DNA of 64,000 bases from Acanthaster planci. Taxonomy: Eukaryota > Echinodermata > Asteroidea > Valvatida > Acanthasteridae. How positions within the stretch are numbered: the stretch's first letter is position 1; the number at the start of each line of letters is the position of its first letter. Under the pieces are notes generated by a model that worked only from the letters and a program-made list of their open reading frames with translations, did not search any database and had not been told where the DNA came from. Both the position numbers and the translations under genes were made by a program. Where the stretch lies: contig NW_019091421.1 of assembly GCF_001949145.1 (NCBI RefSeq), forward strand, positions 500,921 to 564,920. Direction: 5' to 3'. Below are positions 39,601 through 49,000 of this stretch, piece after piece.

Positions 39601-39634
39601 GCAAAAGCAAACCCCCTCCGGATGCTGCTTTTAG
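3578..39634 (+). CDS. RAB26: Rab26/Rab37-type small GTPase, N-terminal exon not in view
   Basis: Six coding exons splice in frame: 3578-3688, 11192-11233, 24098-24217, 37284-37406, 39183-39259 and 39532-39634, giving 191 visible residues and a stop. All sites are GT/AG. The product is a Ras-superfamily GTPase. The P-loop GDSGVGKT is at visible residues 5-12, switch I ISTVGIDF at 29-36, WDTAGQE at 53-59 with the catalytic Gln present, NKSD at 112-115, ETSAK at 140-144, and Cys-Cys-Phe at the C-terminus for geranylgeranylation. The stretches [23 protein letters not shown] and [11 protein letters not shown] are typical of Rab26/Rab37 rather than Rab3, Rab8 or Rab10. Known Rab26 acts on secretory granules and synaptic vesicles and links them to autophagy. 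The first visible exon starts with Val in phase 0 after a polypyrimidine tract, matching the second coding exon of vertebrate Rab26. The start codon lies in an upstream exon that I could not find. Rab26 and Rab37 cannot be separated without a tree; invertebrates usually have one co-orthologue. Confidence 0.93.
3974..4252 (+). repeat. Tandem repeat, 41-44 bp unit, 6.5 copies
   Basis: Units begin TGAGCTCCTCTG and run through CTCAACATGAGAA. They start at 3974, 4017, 4058, 4102, 4143, 4186 and 4230 (partial), with lengths 43, 41, 44, 41, 43 and 44. The 41-bp units lack the TG that makes TGTGCCTG in the others. The array begins 285 bp downstream of the first visible Rab26 exon. It also produces spurious - strand frames reading RFQAQRSS. 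Confidence 0.95.
7049..7259 (-). mobile_element. MITE family A copy 2 (inverted)
   Basis: Reverse-complement relative of the 2759 element. It shares CTGTCACATCTGACATATGA, the GATGAATTAATGCAAAATTA core and GATGTAACAGGGACACAAAA. The ends are more decayed than in copies 1 and 3. Confidence 0.75.
8270..8511 (+). mobile_element. MITE family A copy 3
   Basis: Same orientation and layout as the 2759 copy: TTTCCAGAGATTAGGGGTCC at the left, CCCCCTAATTTCTGGAA at the right, with the shared core TTTGCATTAATTCATCACTC between. Confidence 0.8.
9389..9450 (+). repeat. Short 23-bp tandem repeat
   Basis: Two full units, TATAGTTCTTTGGTTACTAT-GGG and TATAGTACTCTGGTTGCTAT-GGG, begin at 9389 and 9412. A partial third starts at 9435. 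Confidence 0.8.
9940..10106 (-). mobile_element. hAT-like element family B, truncated copy
   Basis: Matches one end of the elements at 20214 and 48021: CTTGAAACAAGCCTCC, CATTTAAAACAAGAG, then AATATT-rich sequence ending GGATATTTGGCACAGTCCTA. Only this half is recognisable. A 139-codon open frame on the + strand overlaps it and is not a gene. Confidence 0.7.
11192..11233 (+). CDS. RAB26: Rab26 micro-exon (interswitch strand)
   Basis: Only 14 codons ([14 protein letters not shown]), phase 0 on both sides, acceptor tttgcag and donor gtgagt. It encodes the interswitch beta hairpin. The same small exon exists in vertebrate Rab26/Rab37, which supports the assignment although the exon lies alone between introns of 7.5 and 12.9 kb. 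Confidence 0.93.
11453..11669 (+). repeat. Dispersed repeat C, copy 1
   Basis: Shares with 60144-60331 an ordered set of blocks: CAAAAGAGGG, CACGTTTGAC, ACGCAGAACTAATTTATT-like sequence, GAACCTGCTTG, CCATCTGTCTTTCTTTT, and CGGAGCGGATA at the end. The copies are diverged and in the same orientation. Origin unknown. Confidence 0.65.
18707..19247 (+). repeat. Dispersed ~540-bp repeat D, copy 1
   Basis: Collinear with 30413-30953. Shared blocks in order are GGATTTTCAAGATTT, ATTCTTCAAAAATTCA, TTTCAGCCAGGCCTGCC, TGTAAAGAGAGCCC, GGCGTCTTTTCAAA, GTATACTGTTT, TTCCCAGCAGC, GTCTTTTGTTCCGAGTA and AAGTGGTTAAT. No terminal inverted repeats or reading frame seen. Confidence 0.85.
20214..20671 (-). mobile_element. 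hAT-like non-autonomous element family B, with 8-bp TSD
   Basis: Ends are TGGGCTG... and ...GGCACAGCCCTG, short imperfect terminal inverted repeats. The flanks are CAAGCTGA on the left (20206-20213) and TAAGCTGA on the right (20672-20679), an 8-bp target duplication with one difference. Subterminal regions carry repeated AATATTCG/CAAATATTTGA palindromes. No transposase frame, so it would depend on an autonomous partner. Confidence 0.8.
20763..21005 (+). mobile_element. TIR-bearing MITE, family E
   Basis: The left end TGGGTCAACCCATGAGGTTT runs on through GGGCACAATTTG to TTGTTACATCC. The right end is its inverted, diverged copy, finishing CCTCATGGAATGACCCA. TIRs are roughly 55 bp. The inner TGTTACATCC resembles family A, so the two may be related. 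A lone end-like fragment lies at 24829-24855 (TATGGGTCATTCCATGAGGT). Confidence 0.7.
22020..22250 (+). promoter_or_regulatory. GC-rich intronic patch with CRE-like palindrome
   Basis: A 16-bp perfect palindrome, GCCGTGACGTCACGGC, at 22031-22046 contains the full CREB/ATF site TGACGTCA. The surrounding ~200 bases are GC- and CpG-richer than the AT-rich intron around them. This could be an enhancer or internal promoter, but nothing else in the sequence proves it. Confidence 0.35.
24098..24217 (+). CDS. RAB26: Rab26 exon: switch II
   Basis: 40 codons in phase 0 after a long pyrimidine tract ending ctttag; donor gtgagt. It starts [13 protein letters not shown] and carries the Gln needed for GTP hydrolysis, then [16 protein letters not shown]. 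It is followed by a 13.1-kb intron. Confidence 0.95.
28864..29357 (+). mobile_element. hAT-like non-autonomous element family B, with 8-bp TSD
   Basis: Begins TAGGGCTGTGCCA and ends GATCTCAGCCCTA. The flanks are TTCATATG (28856-28863) and TTTATATG (29358-29365), an 8-bp target duplication with one mismatch. The 494-bp interior is AT-rich with TTTGAATATT-type subterminal palindromes and shares blocks with the copies at 20214 and 48021. Confidence 0.85.
29583..29865 (+). repeat. Repeats of AAAGTCATTAAA
   Basis: Interspersed GTCATTAAA / AAAAGTCATTAAA units occur at 29583-29680 and again at 29817-29865, with about 140 bases of unrelated sequence between. Probably part of one old repetitive element. 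Confidence 0.5.
30413..30953 (+). repeat. Dispersed ~540-bp repeat D, copy 2
   Basis: Same orientation as the 18707 copy, in the next Rab26 intron 11.7 kb downstream. Diverged by many substitutions and small indels. No obvious coding potential. Confidence 0.85.
34449..34700 (+). mobile_element. MITE family F, GGGTCC/GGCCCC-ended
   Basis: The left end reads TGGGTCCAATGTTATAGAGC then TGCTTAAG. The right end is the inverted match, CTTAAGCAGCTCTATGAAAT then TGGCCCCTG. It is related to the element at 49815. About 250 bp with no reading frame. Confidence 0.75.
37284..37406 (+). CDS. RAB26: Rab26 exon: guanine-specificity NKSD
   Basis: 41 codons, acceptor cctcag, donor gtgctc. It contains LLGNKSD (G4 guanine-specificity motif) and [14 protein letters not shown], a stretch typical of Rab26/Rab37. 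Confidence 0.95.
39183..39259 (+). CDS. RAB26: Rab26 exon: ETSAK motif
   Basis: 25 codons plus two bases (AA) that complete a Lys codon with the next exon. The acceptor follows a T-rich tract and the donor is gtaagt. It contains [15 protein letters not shown], the G5 motif. Confidence 0.95.
39532..39634 (+). CDS. RAB26: Rab26 terminal exon with Cys-Cys prenylation site
   Basis: Starts with the single base that completes the split Lys, then 33 codons (starting [13 protein letters not shown], ending SGCCF) and TAG. The paired Cys one residue from the end is a CCX-type Rab geranylgeranylation site. Vertebrate relatives also end with paired Cys but have different trailing residues. Confidence 0.94.
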
Positions 39635-42600
39635 AAATAATTCCAGTCAGTGCAGATGGCACAGTCAACCTTGAGAGAAACTTTGTAAATTGGGTACTTG
39701 ACGTTGAAAAACTTAGGCATCCAACAACTGCTGGAAAGTAGACCGATTTGAGGACAAGGTTGAACAGGAGGGTCCAGAACGGCATTGACACGGTTTCGTA
39801 TTTGGCAACTTTGCATCAGAGAACTCTTCAATAGGCTGTGATTGGACAAGGCTTAAAGTGGCCTGTTGAGACTTAGACCGAATGCATTTTTCCAGAAAGG
39901 CCACTAAATTGGATTGTATCTATTGAGATCTCAACTGTTCTTGATGAGATGACTCTGTTGCTACCTTCATATTTACAGCACAGAATTGCTAGGCGTCGAA
40001 GATAGCTGATCTCTGGTTATTGTAGCGTGACGCTTGGGCACCTCGTGGCTTAATTTCAAGTGATCATCACCGGTGCGGAACCAGCCCCAGAATCCAGGGG
40101 CTGATGATTTCCTGTCAGATACGTACGTGCAGTAGAGGGCGCTGTTCATACAGCTCACCAGCCATTACAGTTTTTTGCTCAGGATGAAGAAGTTGAACCT
40201 TGGGTAGAGCATATTTGGCATAGAGGAATTAATCAAGAGGAAGTCGTAATTGTAACCAACCAGTCGTTGAAAAACAGTTGACATGACTGTACATACATTT
40301 AAGTCAAATGTAATCTTGAAGGAGATAATGTCTTAAACCAGTGTCACAAGGCATATGGTAAAAGGTTATGAAGTCATTCAAGAACAGACCAAAACATTAG
40401 AAAAAGCACACTTCCAAGTACCGTGTTAAGAGTTGGCATCCTGGGTGTACACTTTCAACAAAGGAGGAAAAAGAATGGTATCAGAATACATAATGAAATT
40501 TAATTATTAGCATTTGGAAGAATCTATCCGACTCACACAATGTGAGAGTTCTCTCAAGAACGTGTACCTTGACTGCATTGATAATACTAACAACGATTCT
40601 TTTTTGAGCCTGTCCCCTGCTTGTTTGTTAACGCTTTTTAATTTAAGCGATACGTGAATTTTCGTACAAGTGTTGGTTCATTATTGTCAACTCTGTCCAA
40701 AGTCAGAACACATGATCCACACGTAGGATGATTTTGCATTCTAAATTGCAACAGCGCTCTCAGACCGTGAACGAAGAAACCACCAGTGCATCACAGCATA
40801 ACATCCGGAGCTATGCACTGCATTCCTTTCTGACCAATATCATGGTTCCCAAATTGGCCTTCACCCCTAAATGAGGAGACTTAACAAGGAAGTGCACGGC
40901 TGCGAGTTCCATTGGCATTGATTATTTGTGTTTAAATGTCATATTTATGGAAAAATCCACACTTCTAATGTCCTTTCAAACTTGGATGCCTGTTCTTAAT
41001 GAAGTTCCCTGATGGATGCTTGGTGAATGTATTACGATGTGCATGGATGCTTTTTAGCGAGCAGAGTTTGGCAGTTCAGATTATTTTCTTTAAAGGCCTT
41101 GGATGCTGTTGAACGCACTCTGTCATAATGATGTTTTTGGTTAAAATTAAATTTTAATTCTGAGTATCCGAAAGGACACTCTCACATTGGATGGGAAATT
41201 CATACTACATTTAGCACTGTTCATATTTCTGATTGGCTCCATGCACCCATACATGTGCTTTATATTTGAATTTCTTCTTGCATGAAAAATCCCTTGTGAT
41301 CAAAATTACAGTTCTAAAGAAACTCACCAAAAATAAGCCAACAAATGTACCCAATTTGTCAGTTGTTTGAAGTGGTTTGTCTTCTTTTGCCTCACATTGC
41401 AATTGTTGCTTTACTTAGTATTGAACTGCAGCCCTTGCATTGAAAATTATCTAGCACACAAAATGGAAGGAGAGCTCTCTTAGATCAACATAAATAAATT
41501 AGAAGACCATAGAACTTTGTAACTTCGATTACAAAGTCAGGTATCGTCTCTCACTGTAAGTAAAGTTTATGATGAAATCTGAGAACTTATAGCCATGTCT
41601 GTCTTTTCCCACCTCTAATCATCAAATTCCCTCTCCTAATCAAACATTTATTTGCTCGGCAAATGAAATTTTGCACCGAGAGCTCTTCTCAAAGCATCTC
41701 CGAGAGAAATCAGCTTACAAACGATAATGTATATTTAATATTTAGTAGTTAATCAAATGCCATGCTTATGAATGATACAAATCACAATTGTATAGGTACA
41801 TCTGTAGACACACCCATGTGGGACTTATCTGAAGCCTCTAGATACGAGTGTCAAATTAATATTTGAAGAAAATCAGTACTGTAATGAAATATCCAAATTT
41901 AATAAGATAGTGTATGAAATTTGAAGCAGGAGTGTTGTTAAACAATTGTATATAGCCGCTCTTTCCAAACGGATTGGATGTAATCATTCCCTTGATAAAC
42001 TTTTAAGACACAATCAGTTTGACCAGTCCACCTACTCAAACTTGCCATTCCATAAGATGAAGTAGATTTATTTAAGAAATAAATCTTGTTCAGTTCATAA
42101 TTGCATTTGAAACTGTAATCATTCCAACTCTGCTTAAATCCAGCACCTGGCTTTACCTCCGGTGCGGAGGACTAATTGCCATCAAAGTCCTGGTAGATCA
42201 ACCGCAAGTCATCCTGTCTTGAGTCAAGCCTCTTCAAATAACCTTTGATGGAGGCATTTCTTTGTCATGCTTACTTTAATACTAGTAATTAGTTACTTAA
42301 AGACTCGTCACACTCACCATTAATACCTGAGTTGTGACCCAATTTCAGACTTAATTAGGATTGACACCATTACAACCCTTGCAACTTGGTCCTGTTTCTT
42401 GATGTAGTACTGAAGTAACACTTCTCTTCATGCATACAAGTGTGTAATACCGCAAAGTGCTGGATTGGAGTGCATAAAGGATGGTGACAAATACATGGCG
42501 ATTGAGCGGAGATTAGGGATAAAGGCAGTTGAAGAAGTATTATTGTAATACACGTCATTTTGGCAAGGATCCAGCACCTATATTTTTCTGTTAGTGATGA

Positions 42601-45600
42601 GAATTCACATTCAATAATCATGTGCAGTGTCAGAGTAAACTCTTACTATGGACTTTCATGAACCTGCCCATGTTTTACTTTCCATAAAATTGAATCGGTA
42701 ACATCTTCTGTGAGTCAGCTCACAGAAAGCAGAGTGAATATCAGCAATTTTAGTAATTTGTAGTTTCCTTGAAATTTGTCTGACTTGAGTTTAGTATCTT
42801 AATATCCGTGGTTTGTATTACATTTCAAAGAATGTGCATTCACATCGGTGCTCTGATATTGATCATGCCATTCGAAATAGAAATTATAATTTCAAAATGT
42901 TGAAGCTACTTTAGTCTGCATGTGGGACTTTTGACTCACAATGAAGTAATCTGTTGAGTTCAATATAACCAATTAAAGACAGTGTACATGTACATGATCC
43001 CCAAGAAAGGGAACAGATGGTTACTAATTGTAACTTCCTATTTATATACCACGCGTCTTCATCTTTTTTTTTTTTTTTTTGGTTAAAAACCTAGGATGTC
43101 GTTGAAAGCTTTTGAGTCTTAATGTGGGTGAATAGGTGTTTTTTTTTAGTTTTTGAATTTGTTGTCTGAGGTTCGTTAGTGGTGAATGTGGTATTTGTTG
43201 CTTCATTTTACTTATTTAGCATGTAGTTGATGTGCAATAACAGCTGAGTTGCTGTATAGTCTTCAAAGTAATGCTCTATGCGGCATGAACTGTTAGTTGT
43301 TGACAGTACTTTGATTGAAGGAAATGAGTAGATTTTGGGGTGTTCTTTCCTGTGCATGTCCCTGCCCTGCGTCTTGCATATTGTGCAAATCAGTGTACTG
43401 TTTGGTTGAGACAAGTAACTAACACAAGATCAATTTCACAGAGTTGCCAAGAACAGTGTCATTTAGAATTGTGAATGTTTTTACTTGTGATAATGTTTTC
43501 AACCAAAGTAGTTCAAGCTAGTCCACTTTCCATAGAGAGTCTCCCTAAAACAGTTTTAAATAGCAATTACTTGAAGGGGTGTGCGTACAGGACTCATTAT
43601 GTGGCTTGGAAAACCAGGTTATGTCACAATTTTTTTCTGACTTCCTACATTAAAGCAAAGTGTATTTCTCATCAGTACATTCAGAAAAAAAGTGACACAG
43701 CCACCCAGTTTTTCCCACATCCCAAACCTGCACCATCTCTAATGGTCACCGTTATCTCAATTCTCATAACGGTGATACATACCACATAACGAAAAGTCAG
43801 CCGAGCTCACTGCGAACTATTTTCAAGATGTATAGTTCGCGGTTACGCGCTGCTTCACTTGACTCAGACCGGCCAGCCGACCCCGGCGAGCTCGGTGGTC
43901 GAGTGGTTAAGACATCTGCACTAGTAAGCTGGAGGTTGTGGGTTCGAGTCCCACCCGAGTAAACTTGTGAGGTTTTTTTTTCACAAGCTCTCAGAGAAGC
44001 ACTGAGCATACAGTGCTTATTAATGTACGTTGGGTAAGGGCAAAAACCCATTATATAAATGTAAAACTTCTCAATCAAAATTCAGCGTGTTCCAAAGTGG
44101 TCAACAACTGGCTCAGATAATCAGATTAGCAGAGAGATTAATGTTGTGATCCCTGTCCATTTGAAGTCCCAGGATTAATTTGGTTGTACACTCATTTTAA
44201 GTTTGAACCTTAGTGTTTCTGTTCAGGAATGTGTAGCTACAGGAGAAAAAAGAACTGTTTCATATATATTTGCTTAGTGTTTTCAGGGTGCTGGATGAAT
44301 TTCATAAGTTTCTTTTTTTTTTCCTTTTTCCATTTTTCCTGTTGCAAGTGTTGACACAAAGTTAGGCCCAAAGTTAAAAAACTATTCTTTTTCACATTTT
44401 TGTGGAATGCATTGACAAAATTTAGCCAGCTTTTGTCAAGTTTGTGAAAAAAAGAAACCGTAATATAACTAGGATGAATGAAATATTCATTTTCCAATTA
44501 ACTTTTCTTCTTCGTTTAAAAGGTATATAGTCTGTTAAATCTTTACTTCAAATTTTGAGGCAGTCACCTTGCATCAGTTGGGTATAAAACAATTTTTAGA
44601 TTTATGTTTTGGGAACTCCTTTTGTCAGTCTTTTGCTGTACTATCTCAGTGTATTCAGAAGCAGAATATATCTCATCTAACTTGTCATGTATATTTATGC
44701 TAAATAATTTTTTTTTCTGGAAATGTAAATAATGTTTCTATGAATGTTGTCTGCATCAAAAGACAGAGAAGAGGTGAAGACATAATGTATGTGTATTCAC
44801 AAAGGTGTAAATATGGGTTTAAAATAGAATGGACAGAAAGAAGCACTCAGACATTGTACTGTATGATTTGAAAAATGCAAATTTTGGCTTGCCATGTGAT
44901 GTGAAATTGATTTTCTTTGAGGAAAGTCTAGTTTACTTGTTATTCAATATTGCAAGTCGCTAAGGTAAAGACATCGGTGAAATCTCTTCCTTGGTAATTC
45001 TTGAATTTGTTACTGTACCACATACATAGACATTGAATACAGTTTCCGTTCATGGTGGCAAATGTGGGTCAAAGGTCAGTGCTGTATGCCAGTGCTCAAT
45101 ACTATGTTGATGTTAAAAAGTACTGTTCTGTGTTTTAGTTAAAACAAAACTAAGATGACTTATAATCTGAAGGTGAAACTCGGACAATTCATTTAATTGT
45201 GTCGAAGTACAATTGAGAATAAATGTATTCCATATTTTAAGTTTTGTCTGTGTTCCTTGAATAAAGGTAGCCATCGCTTCTGGTGATAGTACTTGTAATT
45301 AAGTGTTTGTGTGTGTTATACATCACTATTTCAAAGAAGAAATTGGACTTCAAGAATAAACTAAAACAGACCAAAACAAAACATGAAAAAGCATGCAAAA
45401 CAAACAGATAAAATTGGACAATTCACATATTTATATTTTTTTCTTTGGGGGTTATAAAAGTTCATCGATTTCCTTTAATTTTTTTTAGAGTTAGAATAAT
45501 TTCTGTTGTCAAATGATCAGCTGGTCGTGTTGACAGGACATAACATGCAAATAAGTTTTAACCTTAGCCCTCCGAACTCGCGGGATCGTTGATTATTGTA

Positions 45601-45985
45601 GGTAAGGAATTTATGTAAATAACACCAAGCATCTTAAATCCAAATAAATCTTATCTAGAGTAATCCGTTATCGCGTAGGTGCTTATAGGGGAAGAAGATA
45701 GTATTCTATTATTGTAGTGCTCATTATTATTATTTCTTATTTTAATACTTTGAAATGCACATCAGATTTCAAAATAAGGATTCACCCCCTCTTCAGTAGA
45801 GTGGACGGAGCCAAATATACAAGGGAGTTTCCATACATTACCCTGTACATCGATCGTACGTGAGGGTCAACATGCTACATGTATGAACTAGCAGAAATTG
45901 ATGGAGACTCCGTGTTCGAATTTTGCCCGAAATACTGCTGATGCATTTAGGATTTCCAACCTTGGAAAGTTTTCTCACAGACGCC
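39635..45985 (+). other. Rab26 3' UTR and Rab26-CCZ1 intergenic region
   Basis: No protein-coding sequence seen in 6.35 kb. AATAAA polyadenylation signals occur at 41493-41498, 45218-45223 and 45260-45265, among others, so a 3' UTR of up to about 5.6 kb is possible but unproven. A poly-T run lies near 43063-43080 and a tRNA-derived SINE at 43885. TACATGTA palindromes are scarce here. The CCZ1 promoter must lie near the right end, but I see no clear TATA box. Confidence 0.6.
43885..44066 (+). mobile_element. tRNA-derived SINE (Ser-like head)
   Basis: A tRNA-like head at about 43889-43961 has box A TGGTCGAGTGGTTAAG and box B GGTTCGAGTCC, with a perfect T arm GTGGG-TTCGAGT-CCCAC. The body continues past the tRNA with a T run and CAGTGCTTATTAATGTACG. 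The anticodon stem is imperfect and the sequence runs on without a terminator, so it is a SINE and not a functional tRNA gene. Confidence 0.8.
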
Positions 45986-46066
45986 ATGACGTCCGCTCCA
46001 AGGAGTTGTGTATTGCTTCAACAGTTCTTCATTTATAACCCAACACTCGGTCCGAGAGAGGGTGAG
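45986..46066 (+). CDS. CCZ1: CCZ1 exon 1
   Basis: 27 codons ending FFIYNPTLGPREGE before gtaagt, phase 0. The conserved FFIYNP strand begins the first longin domain. ATG at 45986 (gccATGa context) is preferred over 45941. The 5' UTR extent is unknown. Confidence 0.85.
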
Positions 46067-49000
46067 GTAAGTATAACAGTGATGCACCCTTTTCGTGAAG
46101 AATTTATACTAAATTACAGCCGGCCTGGCATCATGGTACTTGTATTGGGGTATACATGTATATTTTCTCCTGAAACATCCTTGTGGGATTTTAACCATGT
46201 TAACTACACGGTCGCAGGGAGCTGTGGACGTCTTAAATCTTGGTCACAATGCGGTTTTAATAATTGTCCCTAAAAATCTTGATTGATTAAACTGAGTTTT
46301 ACGGCTTTTATCGAGTGAGCCAATTTTATGGGGGCCCTAGTACAAGTAGGCTAGGATGGGTTACTCTAGTATTATCACAGTGGTTATCACATTTCCCGAT
46401 CGAAATAATGATTGCTCGCTCACCTTCCTGAATTATCCTATCCATGCTATCGTTTAACTCATACTTTTTAAGTTGATTCATAAAATTTACTTTGTGGTTC
46501 AATTTATTTTCCTCTACGATAGCACAGAAATTTGTGTGCACACTGTATGCAAGTGGAGGTGGAGTCTCTATTATCGCGGTATTGAGAAATGGTTTCTACG
46601 ATGGCCTTTAATGCACTTGTTTCATGAATAAATAAAATAAATAGAAGGATTTTGTTTTTAGAGGAAACAAAATAGCTTTATTTTGTGATAATGTTCCATT
46701 TTACCTGTAATTGATTCCAGTTTTCCAGTCTCCTCCTTAAAGATGCCAGAGAACGAGATGAGAACAGTTGCACTGCGTCACTTACATTTATTAATCCGAT
46801 AAGGAATGACTTCATTTTTCTACCAGAACTTGTTTACCTCAATCTTAAATCTAGCAACAACTTTGACGTTCATCTTTTTACTTAAATTGGTGTTTTGCCG
46901 AAGGAATAATAAATATTTAGGAATTGTAAATTCCATTTTTTTGATGGACTCATTCTTTTATCGATGTCTAAAAAAGTTGTTAAAAAGTTTTCTTTCTGTT
47001 CCATATACGGTTGCCAGTAATTTTTCCCTACAGTGACTTATCAGCCATCAGAGAGCAAAAACATGTCAACAAAAGTTTGATTTAGTAGGGAAAAATCCAA
47101 GTCGTTTGCTTGGAAAACACTTTGAATTTTTGCAACCAGTCTCATAGGGTGAAGTCCGTATATGGTACTCTTTCCCATGTGTGTCTGCCTTCATGTAAAC
47201 AACGTATTATTGCAACATTTCCAAGTGTGGATTAACCTACAGGAATATCTCTTCCCTTTGCCATATTAGATACACACAGGGTGGTCATGATAGTTGGGTA
47301 AATGTAAAAAGCCTGTTTTTTGGTTTTTTTTCTTTCTAAAATGCTTTGTTGATGCCTGTTGACACTTGCACACACCAAATAGCATGACCTAAAAGAACAG
47401 AAAGGACAGTAGGCCTATTGAAAAAACTGAAAAGCTACCTTAGGGCCCGTTTACACTTGCGCACGGTAACAAAGAGCGGTAATGCCTTGTGATATTTTGC
47501 ATTTACACAGGAGCCGAAAGCAGTTGGTTATTTTAGTTAATGATCTTCCACAACAACAATGACGTAGCAGCCACATCATTATGTCATACTCAATGAGAAC
47601 ACTGATTGGAGGCATGTGGCCTTAGTGGTTAGGGTTTGTAGCTTCTGATCATAGGGTCAGGGGTTCGAATCCAGCTGGAGGCAGCATGTTGTGATCCTGG
47701 GCAGGTCCCATACCCCTATGTGCCTCTCTCCACCCAGGAGTAAGTGGGTACCTGTGAGGGCAGACACGGTTGTTTAGCCGTTTGCGCCGAAGTGGCAGCA
47801 CCGGGCTAGTATACTCCCCAGGGGGCTGAGATGGTTTCAGGAATGTTCAGATGATGTGTGAGCCCATTGTGCAGGGAAAATAATAGTACAGCGCCTCTGA
47901 ATAGTTTGTTACAATGTAGATAGATGGTGCTTTACAGGTGCTGCTGCTTCTTATCATTATTTGACAGAGTGAGCAGTCTCAGCATGTTACCTTTGGGGGA
48001 AAAAATTGCTCTGAATGAACTAGGGCTGAGTCAATTTGGCCTTCAGTATTCGAATATTCGACCTTCAATTTGATCGAATATCCAAATATACTGTACTTGG
48101 TCGTACCAACTGGCAGATTGCTGATGAATAAATCATATACAAAAGCAGTTGCAATAATGCTCACAATTGTACATTATAATCACTATAAAAGCTTCTCACG
48201 TCTAGGAGTATTTCCAGCCACGAGTTTGCAAGATTCAAGACATAGAACAGTATTTCTTGCCCTGTTGAAAATTTCTATTCATTTTAAATTATTTAATGAA
48301 TAATTAAATTCTTGAGTTGTAAGATATCTGTCGCTTTTTATTTGAATCCACTTGAAACAAGCTTCCATAGTGCAATGTTTTTCATTTAAAACAAGAAAAT
48401 TCTCCCTTATCATAAATTTTTGCATTCAAATATTCAAATTTGGAAAATAATATTCAAATATTTGATAATCAATTGAATATTTGGATATTTGGCACTGCCC
48501 AAGGACAAACCCCAGGGGTTTATCAAGCAACAACATGGTTTGTCCACTCCAAATGTCAACGACCTAAACAGAAAACCACGTGTTCTGTTTTTTTATTGTG
48601 CAGCATTCCGTTAGGCCTATCCCGTGTGTGTAAAGGGGCCCTTTTAATGAAATTTATTAATTAACCATGGCAATTACTGTAATGATACTTTTGTAGATAC
48701 ATGTACATATACATATACATGTACATGTTGGTGAATACTTTGTACTTCTGTGTCACACATGTAGATACTTGTAGCGAAGTAAAATATTGTCGCCTCGTTG
48801 AGTACTGCACAGATTGTATTGTTTAATAAATGTACTTCATTTATCTGCAGGAAGAAAAGAAGATTCTCTTTTATCATCCGAGGAATACAACCATCGATAA
48901 TCAAATAAAAAATGTAGGCCTGAGTGAAGCTGTCATCAAATTTACAGAGTAAGAATGGGTATTTATGCCTTGTTTTCATTCAGCTGATGCTACATGACTG

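Noticed and set aside
43889-43961. tRNA gene
   Set aside because: The boxes and T arm are good, but the anticodon stem is mismatched and the sequence continues as a SINE body.
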